Of a DNA stretch of 64,000 bases, positions 33,555 to 43,303 are shown in pieces. Every line of letters starts with the position of its first letter. Position 1 is the first letter of the stretch. A program made the translations under genes and the position numbers. Location of the stretch: the NCBI RefSeq assembly GCF_001422725.1, contig NZ_LMMA01000001.1, forward strand, positions 312,691 through 376,690. Direction: 5' to 3'. This DNA is from Flavobacterium sp. Leaf82. Its GTDB lineage: Bacteria > Bacteroidota > Bacteroidia > Flavobacteriales > Flavobacteriaceae. Below the pieces are notes generated by a model. The model was not told the origin of the DNA and ran no database searches. It worked only from the letters and a program-made list of their open reading frames with translations.

Positions 33555-36500
33555 ATGTATTTAATATTCGATACTGAAACTACTGGATTACCAAAACGTT
33601 GGGATGCTCCAATAACCGATTCTGATAACTGGCCTCGCTGTATTCAGATCGCATGGCAGCTTCATGATGAAATGGGGCAATTGATCGAACATCAGGATTA
33701 CTTGGTTAAACCTGACGGATTTAATATTCCGTATGATGCAGAACGTATTCACGGAATTTCGACTGAATTGGCTGAAGCCGATGGAATCACTTTGGCTGAA
33801 GTTTTAGAGAAATTTAATATCGCATTAAGTAAAACTAAATTTATTGTTGGTCAGAATTTAGGTTTCGACGTTAATATTATGGGGGCTGAATTTCATAGAA
33901 TGGGAGTAGATTCTGCTATGAGTTCAATGCCGGTTTTAGATACCTGTACTGAGGTTACCGCTTCTTTATTGAAGCTTCCGGGAGGTCGTGGAGGAAGGTT
34001 TAAATTACCAACGCTAACAGAATTACACGAATATCTTTTTAATAAACCTTTCGCAGAAGCGCACAACGCAACTGCCGATGTTGAGGCAACTACGCGTTGT
34101 TTTCTGGAATTAATAAGAAGAGAAGTTTTTACAAAAGAAGAACTAGATGTTCCGAAGGATTATTTCAAGGATTTTCAAAGTAGAAATCCACAGGAATTTC
34201 CGTTAATCGGATTAAAACACATCAACTTAAAAGCGGCTTCTGATAAAATCAGAGAGCAATTAAGAGCTTTAGAATCTAATGATAAAGGAACTACGGTTTC
34301 GGCATCTGACAGAGAAGATTTTAAATCGGCAAAATACGCGCATTTACACAATCATACCCAGTTTTCGGTTTTACAATCGACTATAGGAATTGGGAATATT
34401 GTTGCGGCTACAGCCAAAAACGGAATGCCTGCTGTTGCGATGACAGATACCGGAAATATGATGGGAGCTTTCCATTTTGTGAGCGCAGTCATGAATCATA
34501 ATAAAGCAGCATCCGGAAAAAATAAAGCTTTGGTTGAAGCTGGCGAAGAGCCAACAGAAACAGAGATAAAACCAATCGTAGGTTGTGAATTTAATGTTTG
34601 CGACAATCACTTAGATAAAAGTAAAAAAGACAATGGAAATCAGGTTGTATTATTAGCCAAAAACAAAAATGGTTATCACAATCTGGCAAAAATGTCGTCG
34701 ATTGCTTTTACAGACGGGTTTTATTATGTTCCCAGAATTGATCGCGCAATTGTTGAAAAATACAAAGAAGATATCATGGTTTTGTCCGGGAATTTATACG
34801 GAGAGATCCAGAGTAAAATCCTGAACGTTGGTGAAAACCAGGCCGAAGAAGCTTTGATTTGGTGGAAAGAACAATTTGGCGATGACTTTTATCTGGAGGT
34901 TATGCGCCACAATCAGGAAGACGAAAATCGTGTGAACAAAACACTGATTGAGTTTTCTCAAAAACACAACGTTAAATTAATTGCGACAAATAACACCTAT
35001 TATTTAAATAAGGAAGATGCCAATGCGCACGATATTTTATTGTGTGTAAAAGACGGTGAAAAACAAGCTACGCCAATTGGTCGTGGTCGCGGATATCGTT
35101 ACGGATTACCCAATCAGGAATACTATTATAAGTCATCAGAAGAGATGAAAAAACTCTTCGCAGATTTGCCGGATGCTATTATTAATATTCAGGAAATTGT
35201 AGATAAGGTTGAAATTTATTCGCTTTATCGTGATGTATTGCTTCCTAAATTTGATATTCCGGAGGAGTTTGTCGTTATCGAAGACGAAGCTGATGGCGGA
35301 GTTCGTGGTGAAAATAAATACCTGCGACACCTTACTATGGTGGGGGCAAAAAAACGTTATGGAGAAATTACAGAATCGATTCAGGAACGTTTGGATTTTG
35401 AGTTACTGACAATTTCGAATTCAGGATATCCGGGTTACTTTTTGATTGTTCAGGATTTCATTGCCGAAGCCAGAAACATGGACGTTTCTGTAGGTCCCGG
35501 TCGTGGATCTGCAGCGGGATCTGCCGTAGCATATTGTTTAGGAATTACCAATATTGACCCTATTAAATATGATTTGCTTTTTGAGCGTTTCCTGAATCCG
35601 GATCGTGTGTCGATGCCCGATATTGATATTGACTTTGATGATGAGGGTCGTGGTCGTGTAATGGAATACGTAATCAATAAATACGGAAAAAATCAGGTTG
35701 CGCAAATTATTACTTATGGTAAAATGGCAACCAAATCAGCGATTCGTGATACAGCTCGTGTACTGGATTTGCCTTTGTTTGAAGCCGATAGAATTGCAAA
35801 ACTGATTCCGGCGATGATGCCATCAAAATGGAATTTGGCACGTTTTATTTCTGAAAACGAAGACGAGGTTAAAAAAGCCCTTCGTTCTGATGAATTTGAC
35901 AATGTAAAAGAATTAATCGCCATTGCCAATGAAGATGATTTGGCGGGAGAAACGATTCAGCAGGCAAAAATCCTGGAAGGATCTATGCGAAATACCGGAA
36001 TTCACGCCTGTGGGGTAATTATTACGCCATCGGATATTACGAATTTCGTTCCCGTTACTACAGCAAAAGATTCTGATTTATATGTAACACAGTTTGATAA
36101 CTCGGTTGCAGAAAGTGCAGGATTGCTGAAGATGGACTTCCTGGGTCTGAAGACCCTTACCTTAATTAAAGATACCGTTAAACTGGTAAAATATAGAAAC
36201 GGAATTGATTTGGATCCGGATACTTTTCCAATTGATGATGTTGAGACTTATGCACTTTTCCAGAGAGGAGAAACGGTTGGAATCTTCCAATACGAGTCAC
36301 CCGGAATGCAGAAATACATGAAGGATCTTAAGCCAACGGTTTTTGGAGATTTAATTGCCATGAACGCACTTTATCGTCCGGGACCTTTAGAATATATTCC
36401 TTCTTTCGTAAGAAGAAAAAATGGAGAAGAAGAAATCAAATACGATTTAGATGCCTGTGAGGAATATTTAGGAGAAACCTACGGAATTACCGTTTACCAG

Positions 36501-38090
36501 GAGCAGGTAATGCTTTTGTCGCAATCGCTGGCTGACTTTACAAAAGGTGAGGCCGACGTTTTGCGTAAGGCGATGGGTAAGAAACAAAAAGATGTATTGG
36601 ATAAAATGAAGCCTAAGTTCGTAGAACAAGCGGCGAAAAAAGGTCATGATGCAAAAGTTCTGGAGAAAATCTGGAAAGACTGGGAAGCTTTTGCGAGTTA
36701 CGCCTTCAACAAATCGCACTCTACTTGTTATGCCTGGATTGCGTATCAAACCGCATATTTAAAAGCGCATTATCCTGCCGAATATATGGCAGCGGTACTT
36801 TCGAATAATATGAATGATATCAAACAAGTATCATTTTTTATGGAAGAATGTAAACGAATGGGATTACAGGTTTTAGGACCGGATGTAAACGAGTCGTTTT
36901 ATAAGTTTACGGTAAACGATGAATATGCTGTTCGTTTTGGTATGGGCGCTATTAAAGGAGTGGGTTCAGGAGCTGTAGCAACAATTGTAGAAAGCAGAAA
37001 AGACGGTAAATACAAATCGATTTTTGATTTGGCTAAACGTATTGATTTGCGTGCTGCGAATAAAAAAGCAATCGAAAACCTGGCTTTGGCAGGTGGTTTT
37101 GATTCGTTTGAAGGAACTACAAGAGCACAGTATTTTCATGATGATGGCGACGGAATTACTTTTTATGAAAAAGCGATTCGTTACGGATCAAAATTTCAGG
37201 AAAACGAAAACTCTTCTCAGGTAAGTTTATTTGGAGAAGCAAGTGAGGTTCAGATTGCAGAACCTGTTGTGCCGCCATGTGAAGATTGGAGTACAATGGA
37301 GAAACTGGCAAAAGAAAAAGAAGTTGTCGGAATTTATATTTCCGGGCATCCTCTTGATGATTTTAGATTTGAGATGAAATACTTTTGCAACGCCCGATTA
37401 GAAGCGCTAAAAAGTATGAATGAATATGTAGGTAAAAATCTAAATTTTGCCGGAATCATCAATAACGTTCAGCATCGTGTGGCAAAAAACGGAAAAGGCT
37501 GGGCGGTATTTAACTTAGAAGGATACGATGAAAGTTATGAGTTTAAAATTTTTGGTGAAGAATATCTAAAATTCCGCCATTTCCTGATTCAGAATAATTT
37601 TGCCTTCCTGAAAATAGTCATAAAAGATGGCTGGGTGAATCATGATACAGGTAAAAAGTCAGATCCCAGAATGCAATTTGTTGAGATTAGGCAATTGCAG
37701 GATATCTTGGAAGCTTTTGCTAAAAAACTGATCTTGTTATTGAATATAAAAGATTTACAAGCAGAATTTATTCATAATCTGAGTCAATTATTTAATGCCA
37801 ATAAAGGTGATAATACCGTGACTTTTGAAATCATGGAGTTAGAGAAAATCAAACGTTTAGTTGAGGTAGAAACCCCAACTGATTTTGAAGAAGCGGATGA
37901 TGCTGTTTTTGTAGACGAAAATGAAAATGAAGATGCGCCACAAGAAAATAAAATTCAGGAAGTAAATGAAGTCGAAGAAATAAAAGTTGTAACGAAACTA
38001 ACAATGCCTAGCCGTAGATTAAAAGTTAGGATTTCGACAGAGTTATTGATAGAATTAGAAAAAATGCAGGTAAATTTTAAGCTGAACTAA
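33555..38090 (+). CDS. dnaE: DNA polymerase III alpha subunit with N-terminal DEDD exonuclease
   Basis: 1511 residues from the ATG at 33555 (a TTG 15 bp earlier is in frame). Residues 1-195 are an epsilon-type proofreading exonuclease (FDTETTGLP with Asp6 and Glu8; the AHNATADVEAT box). Then come a PHP domain (from about 258, YAHLHNHTQFSVL), the C-family polymerase palm (GPGRGSAAGS; PDIDIDFDD with Asp689 and Asp691), an OB-fold (NFAGIINNVQHRVAKNGKGW) and a C-terminal tail. PHP metal ligands look partly lost: TDTGN replaces the usual TDHGN, and NNTYY the usual NDVHY. Replicative polymerase with built-in proofreading, as in other Bacteroidota. Confidence 0.95.
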   Translation: MYLIFDTETTGLPKRWDAPITDSDNWPRCIQIAWQLHDEMGQLIEHQDYLVKPDGFNIPYDAERIHGISTELAEADGITLAEVLEKFNIALSKTKFIVGQNLGFDVNIMGAEFHRMGVDSAMSSMPVLDTCTEVTASLLKLPGGRGGRFKLPTLTELHEYLFNKPFAEAHNATADVEATTRCFLELIRREVFTKEELDVPKDYFKDFQSRNPQEFPLIGLKHINLKAASDKIREQLRALESNDKGTTVSASDREDFKSAKYAHLHNHTQFSVLQSTIGIGNIVAATAKNGMPAVAMTDTGNMMGAFHFVSAVMNHNKAASGKNKALVEAGEEPTETEIKPIVGCEFNVCDNHLDKSKKDNGNQVVLLAKNKNGYHNLAKMSSIAFTDGFYYVPRIDRAIVEKYKEDIMVLSGNLYGEIQSKILNVGENQAEEALIWWKEQFGDDFYLEVMRHNQEDENRVNKTLIEFSQKHNVKLIATNNTYYLNKEDANAHDILLCVKDGEKQATPIGRGRGYRYGLPNQEYYYKSSEEMKKLFADLPDAIINIQEIVDKVEIYSLYRDVLLPKFDIPEEFVVIEDEADGGVRGENKYLRHLTMVGAKKRYGEITESIQERLDFELLTISNSGYPGYFLIVQDFIAEARNMDVSVGPGRGSAAGSAVAYCLGITNIDPIKYDLLFERFLNPDRVSMPDIDIDFDDEGRGRVMEYVINKYGKNQVAQIITYGKMATKSAIRDTARVLDLPLFEADRIAKLIPAMMPSKWNLARFISENEDEVKKALRSDEFDNVKELIAIANEDDLAGETIQQAKILEGSMRNTGIHACGVIITPSDITNFVPVTTAKDSDLYVTQFDNSVAESAGLLKMDFLGLKTLTLIKDTVKLVKYRNGIDLDPDTFPIDDVETYALFQRGETVGIFQYESPGMQKYMKDLKPTVFGDLIAMNALYRPGPLEYIPSFVRRKNGEEEIKYDLDACEEYLGETYGITVYQEQVMLLSQSLADFTKGEADVLRKAMGKKQKDVLDKMKPKFVEQAAKKGHDAKVLEKIWKDWEAFASYAFNKSHSTCYAWIAYQTAYLKAHYPAEYMAAVLSNNMNDIKQVSFFMEECKRMGLQVLGPDVNESFYKFTVNDEYAVRFGMGAIKGVGSGAVATIVESRKDGKYKSIFDLAKRIDLRAANKKAIENLALAGGFDSFEGTTRAQYFHDDGDGITFYEKAIRYGSKFQENENSSQVSLFGEASEVQIAEPVVPPCEDWSTMEKLAKEKEVVGIYISGHPLDDFRFEMKYFCNARLEALKSMNEYVGKNLNFAGIINNVQHRVAKNGKGWAVFNLEGYDESYEFKIFGEEYLKFRHFLIQNNFAFLKIVIKDGWVNHDTGKKSDPRMQFVEIRQLQDILEAFAKKLILLLNIKDLQAEFIHNLSQLFNANKGDNTVTFEIMELEKIKRLVEVETPTDFEEADDAVFVDENENEDAPQENKIQEVNEVEEIKVVTKLTMPSRRLKVRISTELLIELEKMQVNFKLN

Positions 38091-38268
38091 ATTTTAACAG
38101 TTAAAATTTAGAAGAATGCATTTTTTTTAAGTTAAAAATATGCACGCATAATAGTTTTTTAGTAATATTGCTTAAAATTACAACGTTTTCGTACCAAGTC
38201 TAACAATGCAAACTATAAGAATATGTTAAAATAATCTAAGTTTGTATAAATTAATTAAAATCAGAATT

Positions 38269-39240
38269 ATGAAAAAGAACCTTTTCTTACTAGGATTATT
38301 AGTTTGCTCTATGGCCACAATGGCGCAAACAGAAAAAGCGGATAAACCAGAAAGTTGGTATTTTAAATTAGGTGGATCTTATTTCAACCAAACTGCTTCG
38401 ACAGAATTTCCAGTTGTTGGAGGTCAATTACCAAATAGAGATGTCTATGCAGGTACTTTAGCAAATAATAAATTAGTTTCAAGAGAAGGTGTTACTGGTT
38501 CTTTTGGACAAGGTTTCAGAAGTGGAATCACTGCTGGTTACCGTTTTTCAACACGTTTAGGAGTTGAGATGGCAGCAAATTACTACGTAAGTAATACTAA
38601 AACAATGGCGCAGACTACAGATAGACTTATTTCATATAACCCGGCTACTAGTCCAGCGGCTACTTATTTAAGTTTTACTGCAGAAGGAGAAATTAAAGCT
38701 TTTGATTTGGCTCCGGCACTTGTGATGTTTTTAGGTGAAGCTCACGGTTTTGAACCATATACTAAAGTTGGAATCATTGTTCCAATTCACGGAACGTTAG
38801 ATATTAAAACAGATAGAACTTACAGTACTTTTGTAGGAGCTAACCAGGTAGCAACTACCAATGCTTATTCAAAAGATGTAGTTAAACCAAATCCTTCACT
38901 TGGATTTATGGCGTCTATTGGTACTTCTTATAAATTAGGAAAACATATTTCTGCTTTTGCAGAATTAGAATACCGTAACTTTACTGTACACGGAAAAACT
39001 AAAGAAACTGAAGTATATACTGAAAATGGTGTAGATAAATTAAATACTCCAACTACTTTCCGTCCTGATGCATCATACTCTGCAAGTCATACTAAATATG
39101 TTGAAACAATCAGTTCTACTTCAAATAGTAAAGTAACTAATGCAGCTGGTTTTGATAGTACAAGAGCAACTGACGATGTTAGTACTTATGTTGGTATTTC
39201 AGGTTTAGGTTTGACTTTAGGTCTTAAATACAGCCTATAA
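38269..39240 (+). CDS. Outer-membrane beta-barrel protein
   Basis: 323 residues from the ATG at 38269, which gives a clean signal peptide (MKKNLFLLGLLVCSMATMAQ). The mature protein alternates amphipathic strands (FRSGITAGYRFSTRLGVEMA, LGFMASIGTSYKLGKHISAF) and ends YVGISGLGLTLGLKYSL, with the even hydrophobic spacing of a barrel. Long Ser/Thr/Asn-rich loops sit between strands. Role unknown: porin or surface protein. Probably abundant, since it stands alone with a strong terminator. Confidence 0.82.
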   Translation: MKKNLFLLGLLVCSMATMAQTEKADKPESWYFKLGGSYFNQTASTEFPVVGGQLPNRDVYAGTLANNKLVSREGVTGSFGQGFRSGITAGYRFSTRLGVEMAANYYVSNTKTMAQTTDRLISYNPATSPAATYLSFTAEGEIKAFDLAPALVMFLGEAHGFEPYTKVGIIVPIHGTLDIKTDRTYSTFVGANQVATTNAYSKDVVKPNPSLGFMASIGTSYKLGKHISAFAELEYRNFTVHGKTKETEVYTENGVDKLNTPTTFRPDASYSASHTKYVETISSTSNSKVTNAAGFDSTRATDDVSTYVGISGLGLTLGLKYSL

Positions 39241-39262
39241 TTTTAAATAAATTATACCTTAT

Positions 39263-39302
39263 AAAAAAAGAGGATATTCATTTGAATATCCTCTTTTTTT
39301 TA
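39263..39302 (+). terminator. Terminator of the outer-membrane protein gene
   Basis: Perfect 18-bp arms (39263-39280 and 39283-39300) of the form A-run GAGGATATTCA / TGAATATCCTC T-run, with a 2-base loop. Confidence 0.88.
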
Positions 39303-39690
39303 TTTTCTGTCATTTCGAGAAAAGGGAGAAATCACACAAGAAACTCCGCACAGAATGTTTATCAATCTTTGTCGAATCAATTGTGTAGAATGGATTAAAA
39401 TCCATCCCTACAATATAAATCGAGCCGAAGGCTCTTTATATAGAGATCCGGAGGAACGGATTATTTAGTAGCAAGGGATTTTATTCCCTTGAACGCGACG
39501 TAACCATAATATTTGCCATCCCAATTTCTAAAATATTTTTCAGGAGCTAATCCCGCACCCGAGCCTGAAAGTGCGAACTGGCGAAGCAATGCGTTACAAT
39601 CTTTTGCTTTTTAAAGAAAAAAGAAAAAGGATTTTCACTTCTATCGGGGCTATGACAATCATTTTTATAAGAACTTTTCGTTTTTTACAC
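39303..39690. repeat. Mosaic of short palindromes between genes
   Basis: This 390-bp stretch has no gene. It strings together small hairpins: ATGGATTAAAATCCAT, GAGCCGAAGGCTC, ATCCGGAGGAACGGAT and AAGGGATTTTATTCCCTT, then GGAGCTAATCCCGCACCCGA and AGCAATGCGTTACAATC, which I recognise loosely from intergenic repeat mosaics of flavobacteria. It is somewhat richer in G+C than its surroundings. Confidence 0.65.
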
Positions 39691-39691
39691 C

Positions 39692-39724
39692 AAACCCGAC
39701 AGGTTTTTAAAACCTGTCGGGTTT
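39692..39724. repeat. Second copy of the CCCGACAGGTTT hairpin
   Basis: Perfect 15-bp arms AAACCCGACAGGTTT (39692-39706) and AAACCTGTCGGGTTT (39710-39724). The core of 11 bp per arm is identical to the hairpin at 28408-28440. It lies 20 bp past the stop of the oxidoreductase gene and may serve as its terminator. Confidence 0.85.
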
Positions 39725-39744
39725 ATAAGATTGTGGTTATAGAA

Positions 39745-40740
39745 TTATAAATTCGATTTCCTAAACTCCTTTAAAACTTCATCAATTACCCAGGTTGTTC
39801 TGGCTGCAGATGTTCCTTTTGAAGGAGAAAAACCTTCATTGCCTAAAAGTTCTTCTACAACAGTTTCGATAAAAGGCTGTTGAATATGAAGTGGATTTTC
39901 GATCGTAATACTTTCTTTTTCGCCATTTGTATATTGAACATGAATTGGATCATTTCCAAAAGTTGAGAAAGAAATTTTTCCTTTATCTCCTACAATATCA
40001 GTATTGTCATAACGCTCAAAACTGGCAAAATTCCACAAACCAGTTCCGTGAATTCCGTTTTCGAATAAAAATGACATAGAAACTGAATCTTCTGCCGGAT
40101 ATGCTTTTAGCTGTGAACTGGCATGTCCGCGAACCGATTGAATTGGTCCCAAAACAAAATCCAGAAAATCTAACGTATGACACGCTAAATCAACAAATAT
40201 TCCACCGCCCGAAATGTGCGGTAAAACTGTCCACGGTAAGTTGATCTCATCATCATATCTTTCTTCAAAAGGATGATATAAAACACAGTTTACGTGTCTG
40301 ATAGTTCCAATTTTATTCTGATCAATTAATTCTTTTATTTTCAGGAATCTTGGTAAACTTCTTCTGTAATAAGCAACGAATAATGGAACATTATGTTCCT
40401 TGCAAGCGCTGATCATTTCGTTGCATTCTTCAAAATTTAGTGCCATTGGTTTTTCTACATAAACAGGTTTTCCTGCTTTGGCACACAAAATAGTATATTC
40501 TTTATGAGAGGATGGAGGTGTCGCAATATAAACGGCGTCAACTTCTGGATCATTGATTAAATTAATTGCGTTCGAGTACCATTTAGGAACATTATGGCGT
40601 TTGGCATAATCTTCGGCAAGAGCCGCATCTCTGCGCATAACAGCAACCAATGCCGAGTTAGGCGTTTTCTGAAATCCTGGCCCACTTTTAACTTCAGTTA
40701 CATTTCCACAACCTATAATTCCCCATTTTACAATTTTCAT
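39745..40740 (-). CDS. Gfo/Idh/MocA-family oxidoreductase
   Basis: 331 residues. The N-terminal Rossmann domain has WGIIGCGNVTEVK (NAD(P) loop) and the family signature AGKPVYVEKPMAL with its catalytic-type Lys. A C-terminal beta-sheet domain follows (SGGGIFVDLACHTLDFLDF, with conserved Asp and His). Acts on a sugar, cyclitol or related alcohol; substrate not identifiable. No operon partners: repeats lie on both sides. Confidence 0.9.
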   Translation of the reverse strand: MKIVKWGIIGCGNVTEVKSGPGFQKTPNSALVAVMRRDAALAEDYAKRHNVPKWYSNAINLINDPEVDAVYIATPPSSHKEYTILCAKAGKPVYVEKPMALNFEECNEMISACKEHNVPLFVAYYRRSLPRFLKIKELIDQNKIGTIRHVNCVLYHPFEERYDDEINLPWTVLPHISGGGIFVDLACHTLDFLDFVLGPIQSVRGHASSQLKAYPAEDSVSMSFLFENGIHGTGLWNFASFERYDNTDIVGDKGKISFSTFGNDPIHVQYTNGEKESITIENPLHIQQPFIETVVEELLGNEGFSPSKGTSAARTTWVIDEVLKEFRKSNL

Positions 40741-40780
40741 TTTTCTGGTTTTTTAGTTATTTCAAATTTAAAAAAGGTTT

Positions 40781-41032
40781 GCCACGAATTACACTAATTT
40801 TCGCGAATTATTTTTCACGCAGATTTTGGAGGGTTTAATTTTTTTGCTGAAGAATTTTACCGCAAAGCACGCAAAGTTTTTTTATCAGCTTGGCTTTGTA
40901 AAAACACAAAGTTCGCAAAGCTGGTTCAATACAAAGCTTTGCGAACTTTGCGTTATTATAAAAACTTTGCGGTAAAATTTTTCAGCAAAAAAAAAGCCAC
41001 AAACTCACAAAAATAATTCGTGAATTCGTGGC
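40781..41032. repeat. Triple nested inverted-repeat element (about 250 bp)
   Basis: Three arm pairs nest around one centre: GCCACGAATT(A) at 40781 with (G)AATTCGTGGC ending at 41032; TTTTGCTGAAGAATTTTACC plus GCAAAG (40842-40867) with its inverse at 40965-40990 (25 of 26 match); and CACAAAGTTCGCAAAGCT (40905-40922) with its inverse at 40935-40952 (17 of 18). The whole could fold into one long hairpin. It fills the gap between two minus-strand genes and contains no coding frame. The GCCACGAATT end recurs at 47601. Confidence 0.82.
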
Positions 41033-41056
41033 TAATAAAAATTAAAACTTAAAATT

Positions 41057-43165
41057 TTACTTTTTAGGCAAAGCTTTAAATCCCATATTATAAAGCGTGA
41101 ACGCCTGAATATCTACATTTTCCTGAATTGTCGCTGCAACAGATTTCCCTGCTCCGTGACCGGCTTTTACATCAATACGAATTAAAACCGGATTGTTTCC
41201 TGTTTGTTTTTCTTGTAATTCAGCAGCAAATTTAAAACTATGTGCAGGAACAACACGATCATCATGATCTCCTGTTGTAACCATAGTTGCAGGATATTGA
41301 ACGCCTTTTTTTACGTTTTGTACAGGAGAATATCCTTTTAGGTATTCAAACATTTCTTTGTTGTCCTGCGCTGTTCCGTAATCAAAAGCCCAACCTGCAC
41401 CTGCAGTAAAAGTATGGTAACGCAACATATCCATTACACCAACTGCCGGCAATGCAACTTTCATTAAATCCGGACGTTGTGTCATTGTTGCACCCACTAA
41501 TAAACCTCCGTTAGAACCTCCGCGAATCGCTAAGAAATCTGATGAAGTATATTTTTGAGCGATTAGATATTCGCCAGCAGCGATAAAATCGTCAAATACA
41601 TTTTGTTTTTGCAATTTAGTTCCCGCGTCGTGCCATTTTTTACCATATTCACCACCACCTCTTAAATTGGCAACAGCATAAACTCCACCGTTTTCTAACC
41701 AAACTGCATTTGCAATACTAAAACTTGGCGTTAAACTAATATTGAATCCCCCATAACCGTAAAGGATTGTTGGATTTTTACCGTCTAATTTTGTTCCTTT
41801 TTTATAGGTAATGATCATTGGAATTTTTGTTCCGTCTTTTGAAGTATAAAATACTTGTTTAGATTCGTAATCATCACTTTTAAAATCAACAATTGGTTTT
41901 TGATAAACATCAGATTTGCCTGATTTTGGTTCAAACGAATAGATTGTTCCCGGAGTTGTATAATTAGTAAAGCTGTAGTATAACGTTTTTTCGTTCTTTT
42001 TAGCTCCAAATCCACCAGCAGTTCCTACCGCGGGAAGTTTAATTTCACGAACTAATTTCCCGTTGTAATCATATTGTTGTACAAATGAAACGGCATCTTT
42101 AGTATAATTGGCAAAAAAGTATCCTCCACCAGTTGAAGGAGATAAAATATTTTGAGTTTCTTTAATAAAATCTTTCCAGTTTTCAGGTTTTGGATTGCTT
42201 ACATCAACCGTTATGACACGTTTGTTTGGTGCATTCAGGTCAGTTTCGATAAACAATTTTGTCCCTTCATTTTCGATAATCTGATTATCGCTGTTAAAGT
42301 TGTCTACAATTGTCACAATCGGACTATTTGCTTTCGTTAAATCTTTAATATATAATTCATTTCCGTAAGTAGAATTTGCAGCCGATATTACCAGGTATTT
42401 GTCATCTTCAGTAACATAACCTCCTACATATCTGCGTTTTTGATCTGCACCAAAAATAACTTTATCTTCTTTTTGAGAAGTTCCCAATTTATGAAAATAC
42501 AATTTATGCTGATCTGTTTTTGCAGATAGTTCACTTCCTTTTGGTTTGTCATAACTAGAGTAATAAAAGCCTTCATTACCGCGCCATGAGATTCCGCTAA
42601 ATTTTACATCAACCAAGGTATCTTCCAGAACTTTTTTAGACAAAGCATTAATAATAATCACTTTTCTCCAGTCGCTTCCGCCTTCAGAAATGGCATATGC
42701 AGCTTTGTTTCCGTCTTTAGAAAAATCTAAACCTCCCAGAGAAGTTGTTCCGTCTTTAGAGAAAGTATTTGGATCTAAAAAAACTTCTTCTTTACCATCT
42801 TGTCCTTTTCTATAAATTACCGACTGATTCTGTAATCCGTTGTTTTTTGAATAATAAGTAAATTTTCCTTCTACAAATGGAGCACTGATTTTTTCATAGT
42901 TCCAAAGTTTTTCCATGCGTTTTTTTAATTCATCACGAAAAGGGATTTTATCTAAATAACCGTAAGTAACTTCGTTTTGAGCTTTTACCCAAGCGCCGGT
43001 TTCAGCAGATTTGTCGTCTTCAAGCCAGCGATAAGGATCACTTACTTTAGTATCAAAATAGACATCAACTGTCTCGCCTTTTTTAGTTTCGGGATATTGA
43101 ATCTTGTTTTGCCCAAATGAAATTCCTGCGGTTGTAATTGCCATTATAAGAAAAGTTTTTTTCAT
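41057..43165 (-). CDS. Prolyl oligopeptidase (S9 family), exported
   Basis: 702 residues with a signal peptide ([18 protein letters not shown]). The N-terminal seven-blade propeller starts [34 protein letters not shown], typical of S9A, given here in part as DPYRWLED. The C-terminal alpha/beta hydrolase has nucleophile Ser551 ([11 protein letters not shown]), the Asp in [13 protein letters not shown] and the His in KAGHGAGK. It cuts peptides after proline; the periplasmic form fits flavobacterial prolyl endopeptidases. Full length for the family (about 700). Confidence 0.94.
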   Translation of the reverse strand: MKKTFLIMAITTAGISFGQNKIQYPETKKGETVDVYFDTKVSDPYRWLEDDKSAETGAWVKAQNEVTYGYLDKIPFRDELKKRMEKLWNYEKISAPFVEGKFTYYSKNNGLQNQSVIYRKGQDGKEEVFLDPNTFSKDGTTSLGGLDFSKDGNKAAYAISEGGSDWRKVIIINALSKKVLEDTLVDVKFSGISWRGNEGFYYSSYDKPKGSELSAKTDQHKLYFHKLGTSQKEDKVIFGADQKRRYVGGYVTEDDKYLVISAANSTYGNELYIKDLTKANSPIVTIVDNFNSDNQIIENEGTKLFIETDLNAPNKRVITVDVSNPKPENWKDFIKETQNILSPSTGGGYFFANYTKDAVSFVQQYDYNGKLVREIKLPAVGTAGGFGAKKNEKTLYYSFTNYTTPGTIYSFEPKSGKSDVYQKPIVDFKSDDYESKQVFYTSKDGTKIPMIITYKKGTKLDGKNPTILYGYGGFNISLTPSFSIANAVWLENGGVYAVANLRGGGEYGKKWHDAGTKLQKQNVFDDFIAAGEYLIAQKYTSSDFLAIRGGSNGGLLVGATMTQRPDLMKVALPAVGVMDMLRYHTFTAGAGWAFDYGTAQDNKEMFEYLKGYSPVQNVKKGVQYPATMVTTGDHDDRVVPAHSFKFAAELQEKQTGNNPVLIRIDVKAGHGAGKSVAATIQENVDIQAFTLYNMGFKALPKK

Positions 43166-43303
43166 TGTATAAGTTTAAACGGTTATAGCAAAAATAGCCT
43201 TTTTGTTTTGAAATGATAACGATAAAAAGTTAAACCATATAAGACCTATAAGTTCATTTAGTCTTAACTATTTTATTTATAAGTCGTATATGGTTTTAAA
43301 ATG

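Noticed and set aside
40594..40797. 67-codon plus-strand frame
   Set aside because: Antisense to the Gfo/Idh gene start, running into repeat sequence; no features.
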